23,078 nt of DNA, from the NCBI RefSeq assembly GCF_949298305.1, contig NZ_CASFWU010000037.1:1-23078 (forward strand), written 5' to 3'. Shown piece by piece: positions 14,034 through 23,078 of the stretch. Source of the DNA: an uncultured Bacteroides sp. Its GTDB lineage: Bacteria; Bacteroidota; Bacteroidia; Bacteroidales; Bacteroidaceae. The notes below the pieces were generated by a model. It was not told where the DNA came from, did not search any database, and was given only the letters and a program-made list of their open reading frames with translations. Every line of letters begins with the position of its first letter. Within the stretch, counting starts at the first letter, position 1. The position numbers were made by a program, and so were the translations under genes.

Positions 14034-17000
14034 ATGAAACGCTATACACATCCCGTCCGCCTATTCCTGCTACTGCTGGCATTTTTCCTGGCGCCCCACC
14101 CGAACAGTCTGTCGGCCGCGCCTATCACTTTCAAGCCTCTGGCTACTTCATCCAGTCTGCCAACCAACGAAGTGCGCAACCTCTATCAGGACAGCGAAGG
14201 CTATATCTGGATTTCAACCTATAACGGTCTGCTCCGTTTCGACGGCTACTCTACAGTAGTTTACCGCCCTGACGGAAAGGACAAGGAGCGCAACATTGAC
14301 GGTTTTGTGAACATTGTGGCCGAAGACCGCGAACACCGGTTATGGATAGGCACCAACAGCGGACTGTACGTACTCGACAAGCGGCTGGGAACACTGGAAA
14401 AGATTGTATCGCCCCTGCTGCAAGTAAGCTACATCGAAGCCATTGCCTGCACCGATAGCGGAGAAGTCTGGGTAGGAAGCAACAAAGGAATTTTCCGCCG
14501 CAAGGCCGGAAGCGTTTCTTTTGAACCATGCGGTCTGCTGGTGAACGGTGTCCAGACCACCCGCTACGATGTAAAGTCCATTCTTGAAGACCGGAACGGG
14601 CACATCTGGATTGGCACCTGGGAACAGGGTCTGTTGCGCTATGACCCGAAGAAGGACCAGTTTTACACCTACCGCAACATTAACCCTTCCCAGTCCGCCC
14701 ACACCCTGTTTCAAGACAATCGGGGCAACATCTGGATAGGCACCTGGCGCTACGGACTGGCACGTCTGGAGAATCCCTACGACACGGAGCACTACCGGCT
14801 CAGGTACTATACACACCAGCCGGACAACCCGCGAAGCCTGTGCGACAACATTATTTACGCCATTGACCAAGACCCTAATACCGGCAAGCTGTGGATAGGC
14901 TCGCGCAGCGGACTGAGCATTCTGGAGTCGGAAGAAGGCGAAGGCACCTTCAGCAACTACCTGCCCGGGAAGAGCACGGGCACCCTGCCTTTCAACGAGG
15001 TAGATGCCTTACTGGCCAGCCGCGACGGACTGATGTGGGTAGGCATGCTGGGAGGAGGAGTCTATACGGTCAACACCCGGAAGAAACTGTTCGACTACGA
15101 TCCCATCGCTCCCCTGCTCCGACGTTTCCCCACCAGCTCCATCCGCAGTGCCTACCCGTCAGGCAAACATTCCATGTACATGGGAATAATGGGCTACGGA
15201 CTGGTGGAGTATGACGCCGAACGACAGAGCATCGTCCACTACAAGGAACATCCCGCCTTTGCCCACCTGCCCTACATCTCCACCGTGAACGACATCATCC
15301 GCCTGAAAGACGGCAGCTACTGTTTTGCCACCTGGGACAATGGTATATGGATGTACGACGGACAGAAAGCCCGTTCCATCAATCCGCAGACTCACCCCGC
15401 CCTGACCGATGTCTGCATCTATTCCCTGCACGAAGATGGGAAAGGCAACCTATGGATAGGTACACGCAACGGACTCTGCCTGATGGATACCAAGGGCAAA
15501 CTCCTGCAAATAGACCAGCGCTGCTCCAACGAAAGACAGGCCTGGCCACAGGTTCCCGTTTTCAAGATTGTAGAAGACGGACAGGGAGACATCTGGGTGG
15601 CCACCCCCAACAATGGCATCTGGCGCTTCACGCCACAAGAAAGCGGACACTATTCCGGCAAGATGTATGACTCCAATCACGACAATTCACAGTCTGTAGG
15701 TGCCATGACACTCTGCGTAGACAGCCAAAACCGCATCTGGGCAGGCACCAACGGCAACGGACTGGACTTGTACGACCCGGATACAGACCGCTTTGTATCC
15801 GTCTTCGACAACTGTTTCGAAGCGGGCGATGTGGTGTTCTCCATGCTGGAGGACAACGACAATACCCTTTGGCTGACCACCAACTCACAGATGTACCACA
15901 TCGACGCGGCCAATCTCCGAGAAGCCCGCATATCCACCTACACCATGGAAGAAGGGCTGCAAGACCCTATTTTCAACCGCAATGCCTGTTTCAAGGACCA
16001 GGAAGGCAAGCTCTACTTCGGCGGCACACACGGACTGAACAGCTTCTACCCGCAAGACATCGGCCACGACAACGCCTCCTACCCGACCGTACTCACCGAC
16101 CTGAGGATTTATGACACCTCCATTCGCAGCCTCAGCCTCGAAGAGCAGAACACCCTGCTGGATGCTCCGCTGGACTATGCCAGCCAACTGGTACTGCCTT
16201 ACGACCAGAATAATTTCAGCCTTGACTTCTCCATCCTGAACTACATCAACCCGAACCTGAACAAATATCAGTACCGCTTGGAAGGATACGACACCGAATG
16301 GATTTCGACCAATGCCCTCCGTCATTTTGCCTACTACAACAATCTGCCGGCAGGCGACTACACCTTCAAGGTACGCGGAGCAACCCCCAACGGCGTATGG
16401 TCGGAACAGGAACGTGTGCTCCGCATCAGCATTCTGCCACCGCCCTGGCTTTCGTGGTGGGCCTACTGTCTGTACATAGTCCTCGCTGCGACCCTTGCCG
16501 GCCTTCTTTACCGGACCATACGCAAACGAATCCGGATGCAGCGCGCCATCGAACTGGGCAACCTGCAACGGCAGAAGCTGGAAGAAATCAACCACGCCAA
16601 GCTCCAGTTCTTTACCAACATCACTCACGAGCTGCTCACTCCGCTGTCCATCATCTCGGCCTCGGTCGACGAACTGAAGATGCAGCATCCCGACCTGTCC
16701 CTGCGCCTGCGCAGCATCTCGGACAACACCCTGCGCCTGGTGCGCCTCATCCAGCAGATACTGGAGTTCCGCAAGGTGGAGAACGGCAAACAGCAGCTGC
16801 GTGTGTCGCGGGGCAACCTCACCCGCTTCCTGCGCCACTCGGCCAATGCCTTTACACCGCTCATCCGCAAGAAACGCCTGCACATCGTCATCGAAGGAGA
16901 CGGGACAGAGGCCGAAGGCTATTTTGACCCCGACAAGCTGGACAAGATTGTGTACAACCTGTTGTCCAACGCCGCCAAATATACCCAGGAGGGAAACGTC

Positions 17001-18185
17001 ATCACCCTGCGCCAGCAGTACGACCCCGAGGAAGAAAAGTTCACCTTCAGCGTCAACAACCCGGGCGAGGTGATTCCCGCCGGCAAGCTGGCCCACCTGT
17101 TCGAACGCTTCTACGAGGGCGAATACCGCAAGTTCCACACCATAGGGACGGGCATCGGCCTGTCGCTGACCAAAGACCTGGTGACACTGCACCACGGCAC
17201 CATCAGCGTGAACAGCGATGCCGAGACGGGAAACACCTTCACCGTCTCGCTGCCCGTAGGCCGCGGAGCCTATACCGACGAAGAGACCGACCCGGAGGCC
17301 GCAGTCCCCAACGACGCCGCAGACGCCCCGGCGGAAAGCGGCGAGTTCCTGCCGCCTGAGCCGGGCTGCCTGCCCGCCGTGGAGAGCGGCGACCGCCAGC
17401 GGCCCGCCATCCTGATTGTAGAGGACAACGAAGAACTGCGCGAAGCCATGCACCGCCTGCTGGGCAGCTGCTACCAAGTATCCGCAGCACCGGACGGGAC
17501 TACCGCCCTGAAAATACTGGAGATGGAGCCTACCGACCTGGTGGTGTCCGACGTGATGATGCCGGGCATGGACGGCATGGAGCTGTGCCGCCGCATCAAG
17601 ACCCGGTTCGGAAGCGCCCACATCCCCGTCATTCTGCTGACGGCACGCACCGGCAACCAGGACCGCGTGGAAGGATACGGCGCCGGAGCCGACGGCTACA
17701 TCTGCAAGCCGCTGGACTTCGCCGTACTGATAGCCAAGATAGAGAACCTGCTGAAAAAGCGCGGACAGGCCGCCGTGGACGCCCGCCGCAAGCTGGTGTT
17801 CGAGGCCAAGGAAATCAGCTACACGCCGGACGACGAGCAGTTCCTGAAGAAGGCCATGGAGTGTGTGAACGCCCACCTGGACGAACAGGACTTCGACCTG
17901 GGCAAGTTCGTGTCGGCCATGGGCATGGCCCGCTCCACCCTGAACGACAAGCTGAAGCAGCTGACCGGACTGACGCCCCTGGCCTTCATCTCCAACGTCC
18001 GCCTGCAAGCCGCTTTCCGCCTGCTGGAAGAGAACAGGAAGATACGCATCAACGACCTCGCCTTCAAGGTGGGATTCAACGACCCCAAGTACTTCACCCT
18101 CTGCTTCCGCAAGAAGTTCGGCATCTCGCCCAAAGAATACCTGGCACAGAAGGAGGGGAAGACGGAGACGGAAGACGGTGCATGA
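14034..18185 (+). CDS. Hybrid two-component system sensor/regulator (HTCS)
   Basis: HTCS proteins sense a glycan fragment in the periplasm and switch on the neighbouring polysaccharide utilisation genes. The 1383-residue protein has a signal-peptide-like N-terminus (1-29). About fourteen Reg_prop repeats follow (IWIGTWEQGLLRYD type), enough for two seven-bladed propellers, then a Y_Y_Y domain (about 720-800) and a membrane helix (808-826). The kinase has H865 in FFTNITHELLTPL, the N-box N979 and GTGIGLSL (1038-1045). The receiver has E1130, D1131 and phospho-acceptor D1173, and an AraC-type HTH occupies about 1265-1375. All phosphorelay residues are intact. An acidic Pro/Ala-rich linker (about 1075-1120) joins kinase and receiver. 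The gene is co-oriented with susC/susD 170 bp downstream but separated from them by a strong hairpin, fitting separate expression. The ligand cannot be inferred here. Confidence 0.96.
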   Translation: MKRYTHPVRLFLLLLAFFLAPHPNSLSAAPITFKPLATSSSLPTNEVRNLYQDSEGYIWISTYNGLLRFDGYSTVVYRPDGKDKERNIDGFVNIVAEDREHRLWIGTNSGLYVLDKRLGTLEKIVSPLLQVSYIEAIACTDSGEVWVGSNKGIFRRKAGSVSFEPCGLLVNGVQTTRYDVKSILEDRNGHIWIGTWEQGLLRYDPKKDQFYTYRNINPSQSAHTLFQDNRGNIWIGTWRYGLARLENPYDTEHYRLRYYTHQPDNPRSLCDNIIYAIDQDPNTGKLWIGSRSGLSILESEEGEGTFSNYLPGKSTGTLPFNEVDALLASRDGLMWVGMLGGGVYTVNTRKKLFDYDPIAPLLRRFPTSSIRSAYPSGKHSMYMGIMGYGLVEYDAERQSIVHYKEHPAFAHLPYISTVNDIIRLKDGSYCFATWDNGIWMYDGQKARSINPQTHPALTDVCIYSLHEDGKGNLWIGTRNGLCLMDTKGKLLQIDQRCSNERQAWPQVPVFKIVEDGQGDIWVATPNNGIWRFTPQESGHYSGKMYDSNHDNSQSVGAMTLCVDSQNRIWAGTNGNGLDLYDPDTDRFVSVFDNCFEAGDVVFSMLEDNDNTLWLTTNSQMYHIDAANLREARISTYTMEEGLQDPIFNRNACFKDQEGKLYFGGTHGLNSFYPQDIGHDNASYPTVLTDLRIYDTSIRSLSLEEQNTLLDAPLDYASQLVLPYDQNNFSLDFSILNYINPNLNKYQYRLEGYDTEWISTNALRHFAYYNNLPAGDYTFKVRGATPNGVWSEQERVLRISILPPPWLSWWAYCLYIVLAATLAGLLYRTIRKRIRMQRAIELGNLQRQKLEEINHAKLQFFTNITHELLTPLSIISASVDELKMQHPDLSLRLRSISDNTLRLVRLIQQILEFRKVENGKQQLRVSRGNLTRFLRHSANAFTPLIRKKRLHIVIEGDGTEAEGYFDPDKLDKIVYNLLSNAAKYTQEGNVITLRQQYDPEEEKFTFSVNNPGEVIPAGKLAHLFERFYEGEYRKFHTIGTGIGLSLTKDLVTLHHGTISVNSDAETGNTFTVSLPVGRGAYTDEETDPEAAVPNDAADAPAESGEFLPPEPGCLPAVESGDRQRPAILIVEDNEELREAMHRLLGSCYQVSAAPDGTTALKILEMEPTDLVVSDVMMPGMDGMELCRRIKTRFGSAHIPVILLTARTGNQDRVEGYGAGADGYICKPLDFAVLIAKIENLLKKRGQAAVDARRKLVFEAKEISYTPDDEQFLKKAMECVNAHLDEQDFDLGKFVSAMGMARSTLNDKLKQLTGLTPLAFISNVRLQAAFRLLEENRKIRINDLAFKVGFNDPKYFTLCFRKKFGISPKEYLAQKEGKTETEDGA

Positions 18186-18214
18186 AACGGCGACATTCCT
18201 CCCTGAAAACGCCT

Positions 18215-18223
18215 CCCCCCCCC
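18215..18223 (+). repeat. Run of nine C residues after the HTCS gene
   Basis: Nine consecutive C residues lie about 30 bp after the HTCS stop and 12 bp before its terminator hairpin. The run is intergenic, so length changes would not alter a protein, though such a tract is prone to slippage and to sequencing error. Confidence 0.8.
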
Positions 18224-18234
18224 TCAAAAGAATG

Positions 18235-18274
18235 CCGGAAAAGGATGAAAAAGCAACGATTCATCCTTTTTCGG
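18235..18274 (+). terminator. Strong hairpin terminator of the HTCS gene
   Basis: CCGGAAAAGGATGAA (18235-18249) pairs with TTCATCCTTTTTCGG (18260-18274) over 15 positions with one G-T wobble and a 10-nt loop. It is followed by the T/A-rich TATTTATTC. The internal T run is within the 3' arm. It should stop HTCS transcription before the susC promoter and probably works on both strands. Confidence 0.8.
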
Positions 18275-18307
18275 TATTTATTCACCCTCTTCATTCCTCA
18301 AGATTGA

Positions 18308-18315
18308 TAGTTTTG
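18308..18315 (+). promoter_or_regulatory. Candidate -7 box of the susC-susD operon
   Basis: TAGTTTTG is a perfect TAnnTTTG match, 39 bp before the susC ATG, giving a leader of about 32 nt. The -33 region has no TTTG (it reads TTCACC), as expected if an activator such as the adjacent HTCS is needed. The HTCS binding site itself is not recognisable by eye; the space between terminator and -7 box is only 33 bp. Confidence 0.5.
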
Positions 18316-18354
18316 CAGCACATTCTTTTTGTTTAATCTTAAATTATCAAACGT

Positions 18355-21300
18355 ATGAGCTGTAAGATTTTAGCTTCTGACAAAGCGTTTGCATTCCTTA
18401 CACTGCAGCTTTGTCTTTTCCTCCTTCCCGCGAAGGTACATGCCATTCCGCAACAATCGTCCACCTACCACGTATCGGGTGTCGTGAAAGATGCCTCGGG
18501 CGAAAGCATCATCGGCGCCAGCGTACTGGAGAAAGGAACAACCAACGGTATCATTACTGACATCGACGGCAAATTCACCCTGACCGTCAACCCCAACGCC
18601 ACGCTGGTCATTTCGTTCATCGGATATGCCAGCCAGGAGTTCACCATCGACCGCAACAACATGCAACTGAACGTTGTCCTGAAAGAAGACAGCAAGATGA
18701 TTGACGAAGTGGTGGTAGTGGGCTACGGCGTACAGAAGAAAGAGAACCTGACGGGTTCGGTGGCCGCCGTCAACTTCAACGATGTGGCCAACATGCCCGT
18801 GGCCAACACGGCCAACATGCTGCAAGGCCGCCTGCCGGGCGTGATGCTGACCGGCAACGGTGCGCAGGCCGGTAAGGACAATCCCGAAATCCGCGTGCGC
18901 GGTGTCGGCACCCTGGGCGACGCCAGCAAGAACAACCCCATGGTGCTGATTGACGGTGTGGAAAGCTCCATCAGCCAGATTTCCGAACTGGCCGCCGAAG
19001 ACATCGAGAGCGTGTCCGTACTGAAGGACGCCGCCTCGGGAGCCATCTACGGCGTGCGTGCAGCCAACGGCGTCATCCTCATCACCACCAAGCGCGGCAG
19101 CGAACAGAAACCCACCATCAGCTACTCGGGAAGCATCGCCCTGCAACAGGCCACCATCCTGCCCGACTACGTGAATTCCTACGAATGGCCAAGATGTACA
19201 ACGAATGCCAGCCCGGCAAGGCCTATACGGACGAGATGCTCCAGAAACTGCAGAACGGCTCGGACCCCGACCACTTTGCCAACACCAACTGGGCGGAAGA
19301 GATGTTCCGCACCGCACCCATGCACCAGCACCACCTGTCCGTAACGGGCGGCAGCCAGAACGTGCACTACATGATTTCGACCCAGTACTTCAAGCAGGAA
19401 GGTATCCTGAAGAACACCGCCAACCAGCGCTTCAACTTCCGCTCGAACGTAGACGCACAGCTGGGCATCGTCAAGATAGGCCTGAACCTCTCCGGCAGCC
19501 GCCAGAGCATTGACGAGCCCACCACCAGCGTGACGGGCGAAGGCCTGATGCGCTACCTCACGTGGTTCACCCGCCCCACCGTACCCGTTCAATACTCCAA
19601 CGGCCACTACGGCTACGTGGACGGCAACTCCGCCATCGGCCAGTCGGTGTTCAAGAACCCCATCTACGCCATGAACAACGGCTACAAGGACAACAAGAAC
19701 TACCGCTTCGACGGCAAGTTCTTCGGTGAGATAGACATCGTGAAGGGACTGAAGTTCCGCTCCAGCCTGGCCTACAAGTTCTACATGAACGACGTGACCA
19801 CCTTCAACCCGCGCAGCGACGCCCGCTACAACGCCGAGGGCGAAGAACTGGCACCGGCCGGCACGCAGAACACCCTCACCGACTATCACTACCTGGAGAC
19901 CAGCTACATCAACGAAAACATCCTGACCTACAACGCCACCTTCGGCAACCACGAAATCGGCGTCCTGCTGGGTCACTCCATACAGGGCACCCGCTGGGAC
20001 AAGAACGAGGCCAGCAAGCAGGGATTCCCCACGGACAACATCTACGAGATGGACGGCGGCACGCAGAACGACAAGGTGACAGGCTCGGCCGAGGAAACCG
20101 CCCTGCAATCCTTCTTCGGACGCATCAACTACAACTACGGCGGCCGCTACCTGTTCGAGATGAACATCCGCCGCGACGGTTCCTCGCGCATGCCGCAGGC
20201 CAACCGCTACGCCACCTTCCCCTCATTCTCGGGTGCCTGGCTCATCTCCAACGAGAGCTTCATGCAGGACATCAACTGGCTCAGCTCGCTGAAGCTGCGC
20301 GCCAGCTGGGGTAAGCTGGGTAACCAGGAGATTGGCAACTACGCCTACGCCTCCACCCTCTCGGCACAGGGCAGCTACTACTTCGGCGACACGAAGTACG
20401 TGGGCATGAAGACATCCAAGATTGCCAACGAGAACATCAAGTGGGAAACGACCACCATCACCGACTTCGGCATCGACGCCTCGTTCTGGCAGAACCGCAT
20501 CAACATCGTGTTCGACTGGTATGACAAGACCACATCCGACATCCTGCTGCAACTGCCCATGCCGGGCATCTTCCTGGGCTCGCTCGGCGCTCCCTACCAG
20601 AACGCCGGCAAGGTGCGCAACCGCGGCTGGGAATTTGCAGCCAACTACTACGACCAGAAGGGCGACTGGAGCTGGCAGGCAGGCTTCTCGCTGGCAGGCG
20701 TGAAGAACGAAATCCTCGACATGCAGGGCCTGGAAAGCATCAGCAACAACACCATCAACCGCGAAGGCGAAGCCATCGGCTCGTACTACGGACTGAAAGC
20801 CGTAGGCATCTACCGTACGGAGGCCGACCTGAACCGCGTCAACGCCAAAGGACAGACCATCACACAGAACGGACAGAAGCCTCAGCTGGGCGACATCATG
20901 TACGAAGACTTCAACAACGACGGCGACATCACCGACGCCGACCGCCAGGTCATCGGCAACCCGTTCCCCGAGCTGCAATACTCCTTCAACCTGGGATTCA
21001 GCTACAAGAACTTCGACGTGACGACCTTCTGGCAGGGCATCGCCGGACTCGACCGCTTCAACTGGGACGAGACCACCATCTCCAACGGCGGCAACAAGAG
21101 CTCGCGCTGGCTGGACCGCTGGTCGGCAGAGAACCCCAACGGCAGCATGCCACGCATGGGCGGCGAAATCAACAACCGCTACTCGTCCTTCTGGCTGACC
21201 AAGGGCGACTACCTGCGCCTGAAGAACATAGAAATAGGCTACACCTTCAAGAAGGAAGCCTGGATGAGCAAAATCGGCGTGCAGAGCCTGCGCCTCTACC

Positions 21301-21431
21301 TGGCCGGCACCAACCTGCTCACCTTCACCTCGCTGAAGGACTACGACCCCGAAAAGCAGAGCAGCGACATGCGCAACGACGTACACCCCAACACGAAGAC
21401 CTATTCATTTGGTATCAATGTCAAATTCTAA
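18355..21431 (+). pseudogene. susC: SusC-family TonB-dependent outer-membrane transporter, frameshifted as written
   Basis: SusC proteins are 22-strand outer-membrane channels that import oligosaccharides under a SusD lid. The first part (18355-19188, 278 codons) holds a signal peptide (about 1-30), a carboxypeptidase-D-like domain (about 38-110), the TonB-box-like DEVVVVGYG (117-125) and the plug. The barrel continues in another frame (from 19188 to 21431, 747 codons) and ends with the normal aromatic C-terminus GINVKF. A single missing G in TGG(G)CC at 19186-19190 explains the break: restoring it gives YEWAKMYNECQPGK and an unbroken protein of about 1025 residues, normal for the family. As written, translation from the start ends at 19344 after a nonsense tail of about 50 residues. 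No other lesion is visible. Either a recent mutation or a sequencing error is possible. The gene is G+C-rich with strongly biased codons, like susD 16 bp downstream. Confidence 0.9.
19186..19191 (+). other. Frameshift site in susC
   Basis: The frame carrying SYEW ends after TGG (19186-19188). The frame carrying AKMYNECQ reads GCC from 19188. One additional G between them joins the two frames. No long homopolymer, slippery heptamer or programmed frameshift stimulator is evident here. Confidence 0.85.
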
Positions 21432-21447
21432 AAAACATCCGAACATT

Positions 21448-23037
21448 ATGAAACTCATCAACAAATACATCAGCCTGGCACTGCTGTCCGGCGCCCTGAG
21501 CACCTCCTGCTCCGACAGCTTCCTGCAAAAGGACTCACTGACCGAATCATCGTCGACGACCTTCTGGCAGACGCCAAACGACGCCATGATGGCGCTGGCC
21601 GCCTGCTACGACGCCCTCCAGAACAACCAGCTCTACAACTCGGACCAATACACCTTCGGGCCGCTGTACATGGAGTGCATCAGCGACAACGGCGGACACT
21701 TCAACTGGAACGGCTGGATTGAAGGCTACGACGTGGCCATGGGCATACACAACCCCAGCTCCTGGGTGTTCAGCGACTACTGGAAAGCCAACTACGAAGT
21801 CATCAGCCGCTGCAACACGCTGATTGCCAACATTGACCGCGTAGAGCTGAGCGACGCCGAAAAGGCACGCTACAAGGCCGAGGCCATCGTGCTCCGCGCC
21901 CTGACCTACACCAACCTGACCATGACCTACCAGGACGTGCCCTACCTCACCGAACCCCTGACCCTGGAGAACCCCAGCCGCGAGAAGAGCAAACGCGCCG
22001 ACATTGTGAACAGCGTCATTGCCGACCTGAAGGAGCAGGTGAAGAACCTGCCCGAAACGGCCGACCTGGGACGACTGACCCGCGGAGCCGGATACGCCAT
22101 CCTCGGCCGTCTGGCCCTCTACAACGAGAAGTGGGACGAAGCCATCAGCGCCTACCGCGAGGTGATGAAGCTGGGCTACAGCCTGCACCCGAAGTATAGC
22201 GAACTGTTCACCCTGGCCGGACAGACCTCGCCCGAGATTGTCTTCTCCGTGCGCTACGAAGGACCGGGGCTGAGCGAAGGAGCCTCGTTCAACGCCCACT
22301 GGAACACGCCGGGCGAGTTCATCAACGGCACCATCGACCTGGCCGACGACTATTACCTGACCGACGGCAAGAAGACCACCGACACCAACTACGGCGTGAT
22401 GGAGAACGGCAAGCTGAACGTCAGCAAGCCCAACGCCGCCCACTGGGAAAACCGCGACCCGCGCCTCTATGCCACCCTCTTCGTGCCCGGCATGTACTGG
22501 AACGGCAAGGGCGGCGAAGGAGCCTGGTACGGAGGAGCCGCAGCCTCCCTCTCCACCGTCTACGTGATGAAATACTTCGACCCCACAGACACCAGCAACT
22601 CCTGGGACAACGGACAGGACTTCTACGTGGTGCGCTATGCCGAAGTGCTGCTCTCGCTGGCCGAAGCGCTGGTGCAGAAGGGCGGATATGACGAAGCCGA
22701 AGTGCGCGGACTCATCAACCAGATACGCCAACGCAGCGACGTGAACATGCCGAAGGTGGAAGACGTGGAAGGCACCGGCCTCAGCAAGGAAGCCCTGCTG
22801 GAGGTCATCAAGCACGAACGCCGCGTGGAGCTGGCCTTCGAGGGACTGCGCCTGTTCGACGTCTACCGCTGGAAGATGCTGGACAAGGCCGTGGCCAACA
22901 TCGAGAAGGAGCGCACCACGCTGGGACTGGCCTACGAAGCACGCCAGTACAACGGCGAACGCGACTACGTGTGGCCCATCCCGACATCCGAACTCGACTC
23001 CAACAAACTGCTGGAGCAGCACGAACTTTGGAAATAG
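21448..23037 (+). CDS. susD: SusD-family starch-binding-like surface lipoprotein
   Basis: SusD proteins cap the SusC channel on the cell surface and bind the glycan. ATG 21448 gives MKLINKYISLALLSGALSTSC, a lipoprotein signal with the lipidated Cys at residue 21; this is better than an in-frame GTG-type start inside the end of susC. The mature part begins SDSFLQKDSLT, typical of SusD. Helical TPR-like segments follow (ISRCNTLIANIDRV, KYRAEAIVLRAL-like stretches), with RYAEVLLSLAEALVQKGG and HERRVELAFEGLRLFDVYRW near the C-terminus, which ends YVWPIPTSELDSN. The length of 529 is normal and no defect is visible. It pairs with the frameshifted susC, so binding would be retained even if transport is lost. 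The window ends 41 bp after its stop, so downstream PUL genes are not seen. Confidence 0.95.
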   Translation: MKLINKYISLALLSGALSTSCSDSFLQKDSLTESSSTTFWQTPNDAMMALAACYDALQNNQLYNSDQYTFGPLYMECISDNGGHFNWNGWIEGYDVAMGIHNPSSWVFSDYWKANYEVISRCNTLIANIDRVELSDAEKARYKAEAIVLRALTYTNLTMTYQDVPYLTEPLTLENPSREKSKRADIVNSVIADLKEQVKNLPETADLGRLTRGAGYAILGRLALYNEKWDEAISAYREVMKLGYSLHPKYSELFTLAGQTSPEIVFSVRYEGPGLSEGASFNAHWNTPGEFINGTIDLADDYYLTDGKKTTDTNYGVMENGKLNVSKPNAAHWENRDPRLYATLFVPGMYWNGKGGEGAWYGGAAASLSTVYVMKYFDPTDTSNSWDNGQDFYVVRYAEVLLSLAEALVQKGGYDEAEVRGLINQIRQRSDVNMPKVEDVEGTGLSKEALLEVIKHERRVELAFEGLRLFDVYRWKMLDKAVANIEKERTTLGLAYEARQYNGERDYVWPIPTSELDSNKLLEQHELWK

Positions 23038-23078
23038 ACCTTTTCAGTTAGCAATAGGGTAACCGAAGGATGGCCGGG

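Noticed and set aside
18215..18223. The nine-C tract as a phase-variation switch
   Set aside because: It lies in non-coding DNA after the HTCS stop and before its terminator, so length changes should not alter a reading frame or the susC promoter spacing.
15885..18227. Very long open frame on the minus strand inside the HTCS gene (also long ones opposite susC, susD and dxr)
   Set aside because: They are shadows produced by the G+C-biased codons of the real plus-strand genes. Composition is low-complexity (Val, Gly, Gln, His-rich) with no domain.
19180..19200. Programmed -1 ribosomal frameshifting in susC
   Set aside because: There is no slippery heptamer and no pseudoknot-like stimulator, and other SusC genes are not expressed this way. 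A deletion or a sequencing error is simpler.

Overview
The window looks like a chromosomal segment from a gut-type Bacteroidota organism (Bacteroides/Phocaeicola group). The evidence is a hybrid two-component regulator followed by a SusC/SusD pair, a DUF4290 gene, promoter -7 boxes of the TAnnTTTG type, weak or absent Shine-Dalgarno sequences, and a gmd-fcl pair with the long Bacteroides-style Fcl. The species cannot be fixed from sequence reading alone.

Layout. (1) 243-3654, plus strand: a DAACS-family cation symporter, then gmd and fcl, which together make GDP-L-fucose from GDP-mannose. (2) 3661-6075, minus strand: a compact cluster transcribed yicC, gmk, a 65-residue two-helix membrane protein, nadD; it converges on fcl with 6 bp between the stops. 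(3) 6076-6768: a 690-bp gap without a credible gene. It holds a 255-bp inverted-repeat element bounded by a perfect 10-bp direct repeat, and divergent candidate promoters. (4) 6769-13847, plus strand: a housekeeping run of tsaB, a DUF4290 gene, murA, rimM, an M23 peptidase-like gene, dxr and rseP, covering tRNA t6A modification, peptidoglycan precursor synthesis and remodelling, 16S maturation, isoprenoid precursors and envelope proteolysis. A second, inverted copy of the 255-bp element fills the murA-rimM junction. (5) 14034-23037, plus strand: the start of a polysaccharide utilisation locus. A 1383-residue HTCS sensor/regulator is followed by a strong hairpin terminator, a promoter -7 box, a susC gene that carries a one-base frameshift, and susD. 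The window ends just after susD, so glycan-degrading enzymes, if any, lie outside and the substrate is unknown.

The most unusual observations are: (a) the MITE-like nested inverted repeat present twice; (b) leaders of four genes (nadD, DUF4290 gene, murA, rseP) that each carry a different short repeat (units of 16, 7, 13 and 8 bp) ending 4-6 bp before the start codon; (c) the susC frameshift; (d) MurA with Asp in place of the fosfomycin-target Cys; (e) a symporter that lacks the substrate-selecting Arg. Base composition also changes: the right-hand half, especially susC/susD, is strongly G+C-rich at third codon positions compared with the left end. I found no tRNA, rRNA, CRISPR array or transposase gene. 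I did not find a clear, wholly new multi-gene system; the repeat elements and the repeat-built leaders are the best candidates for something undescribed.
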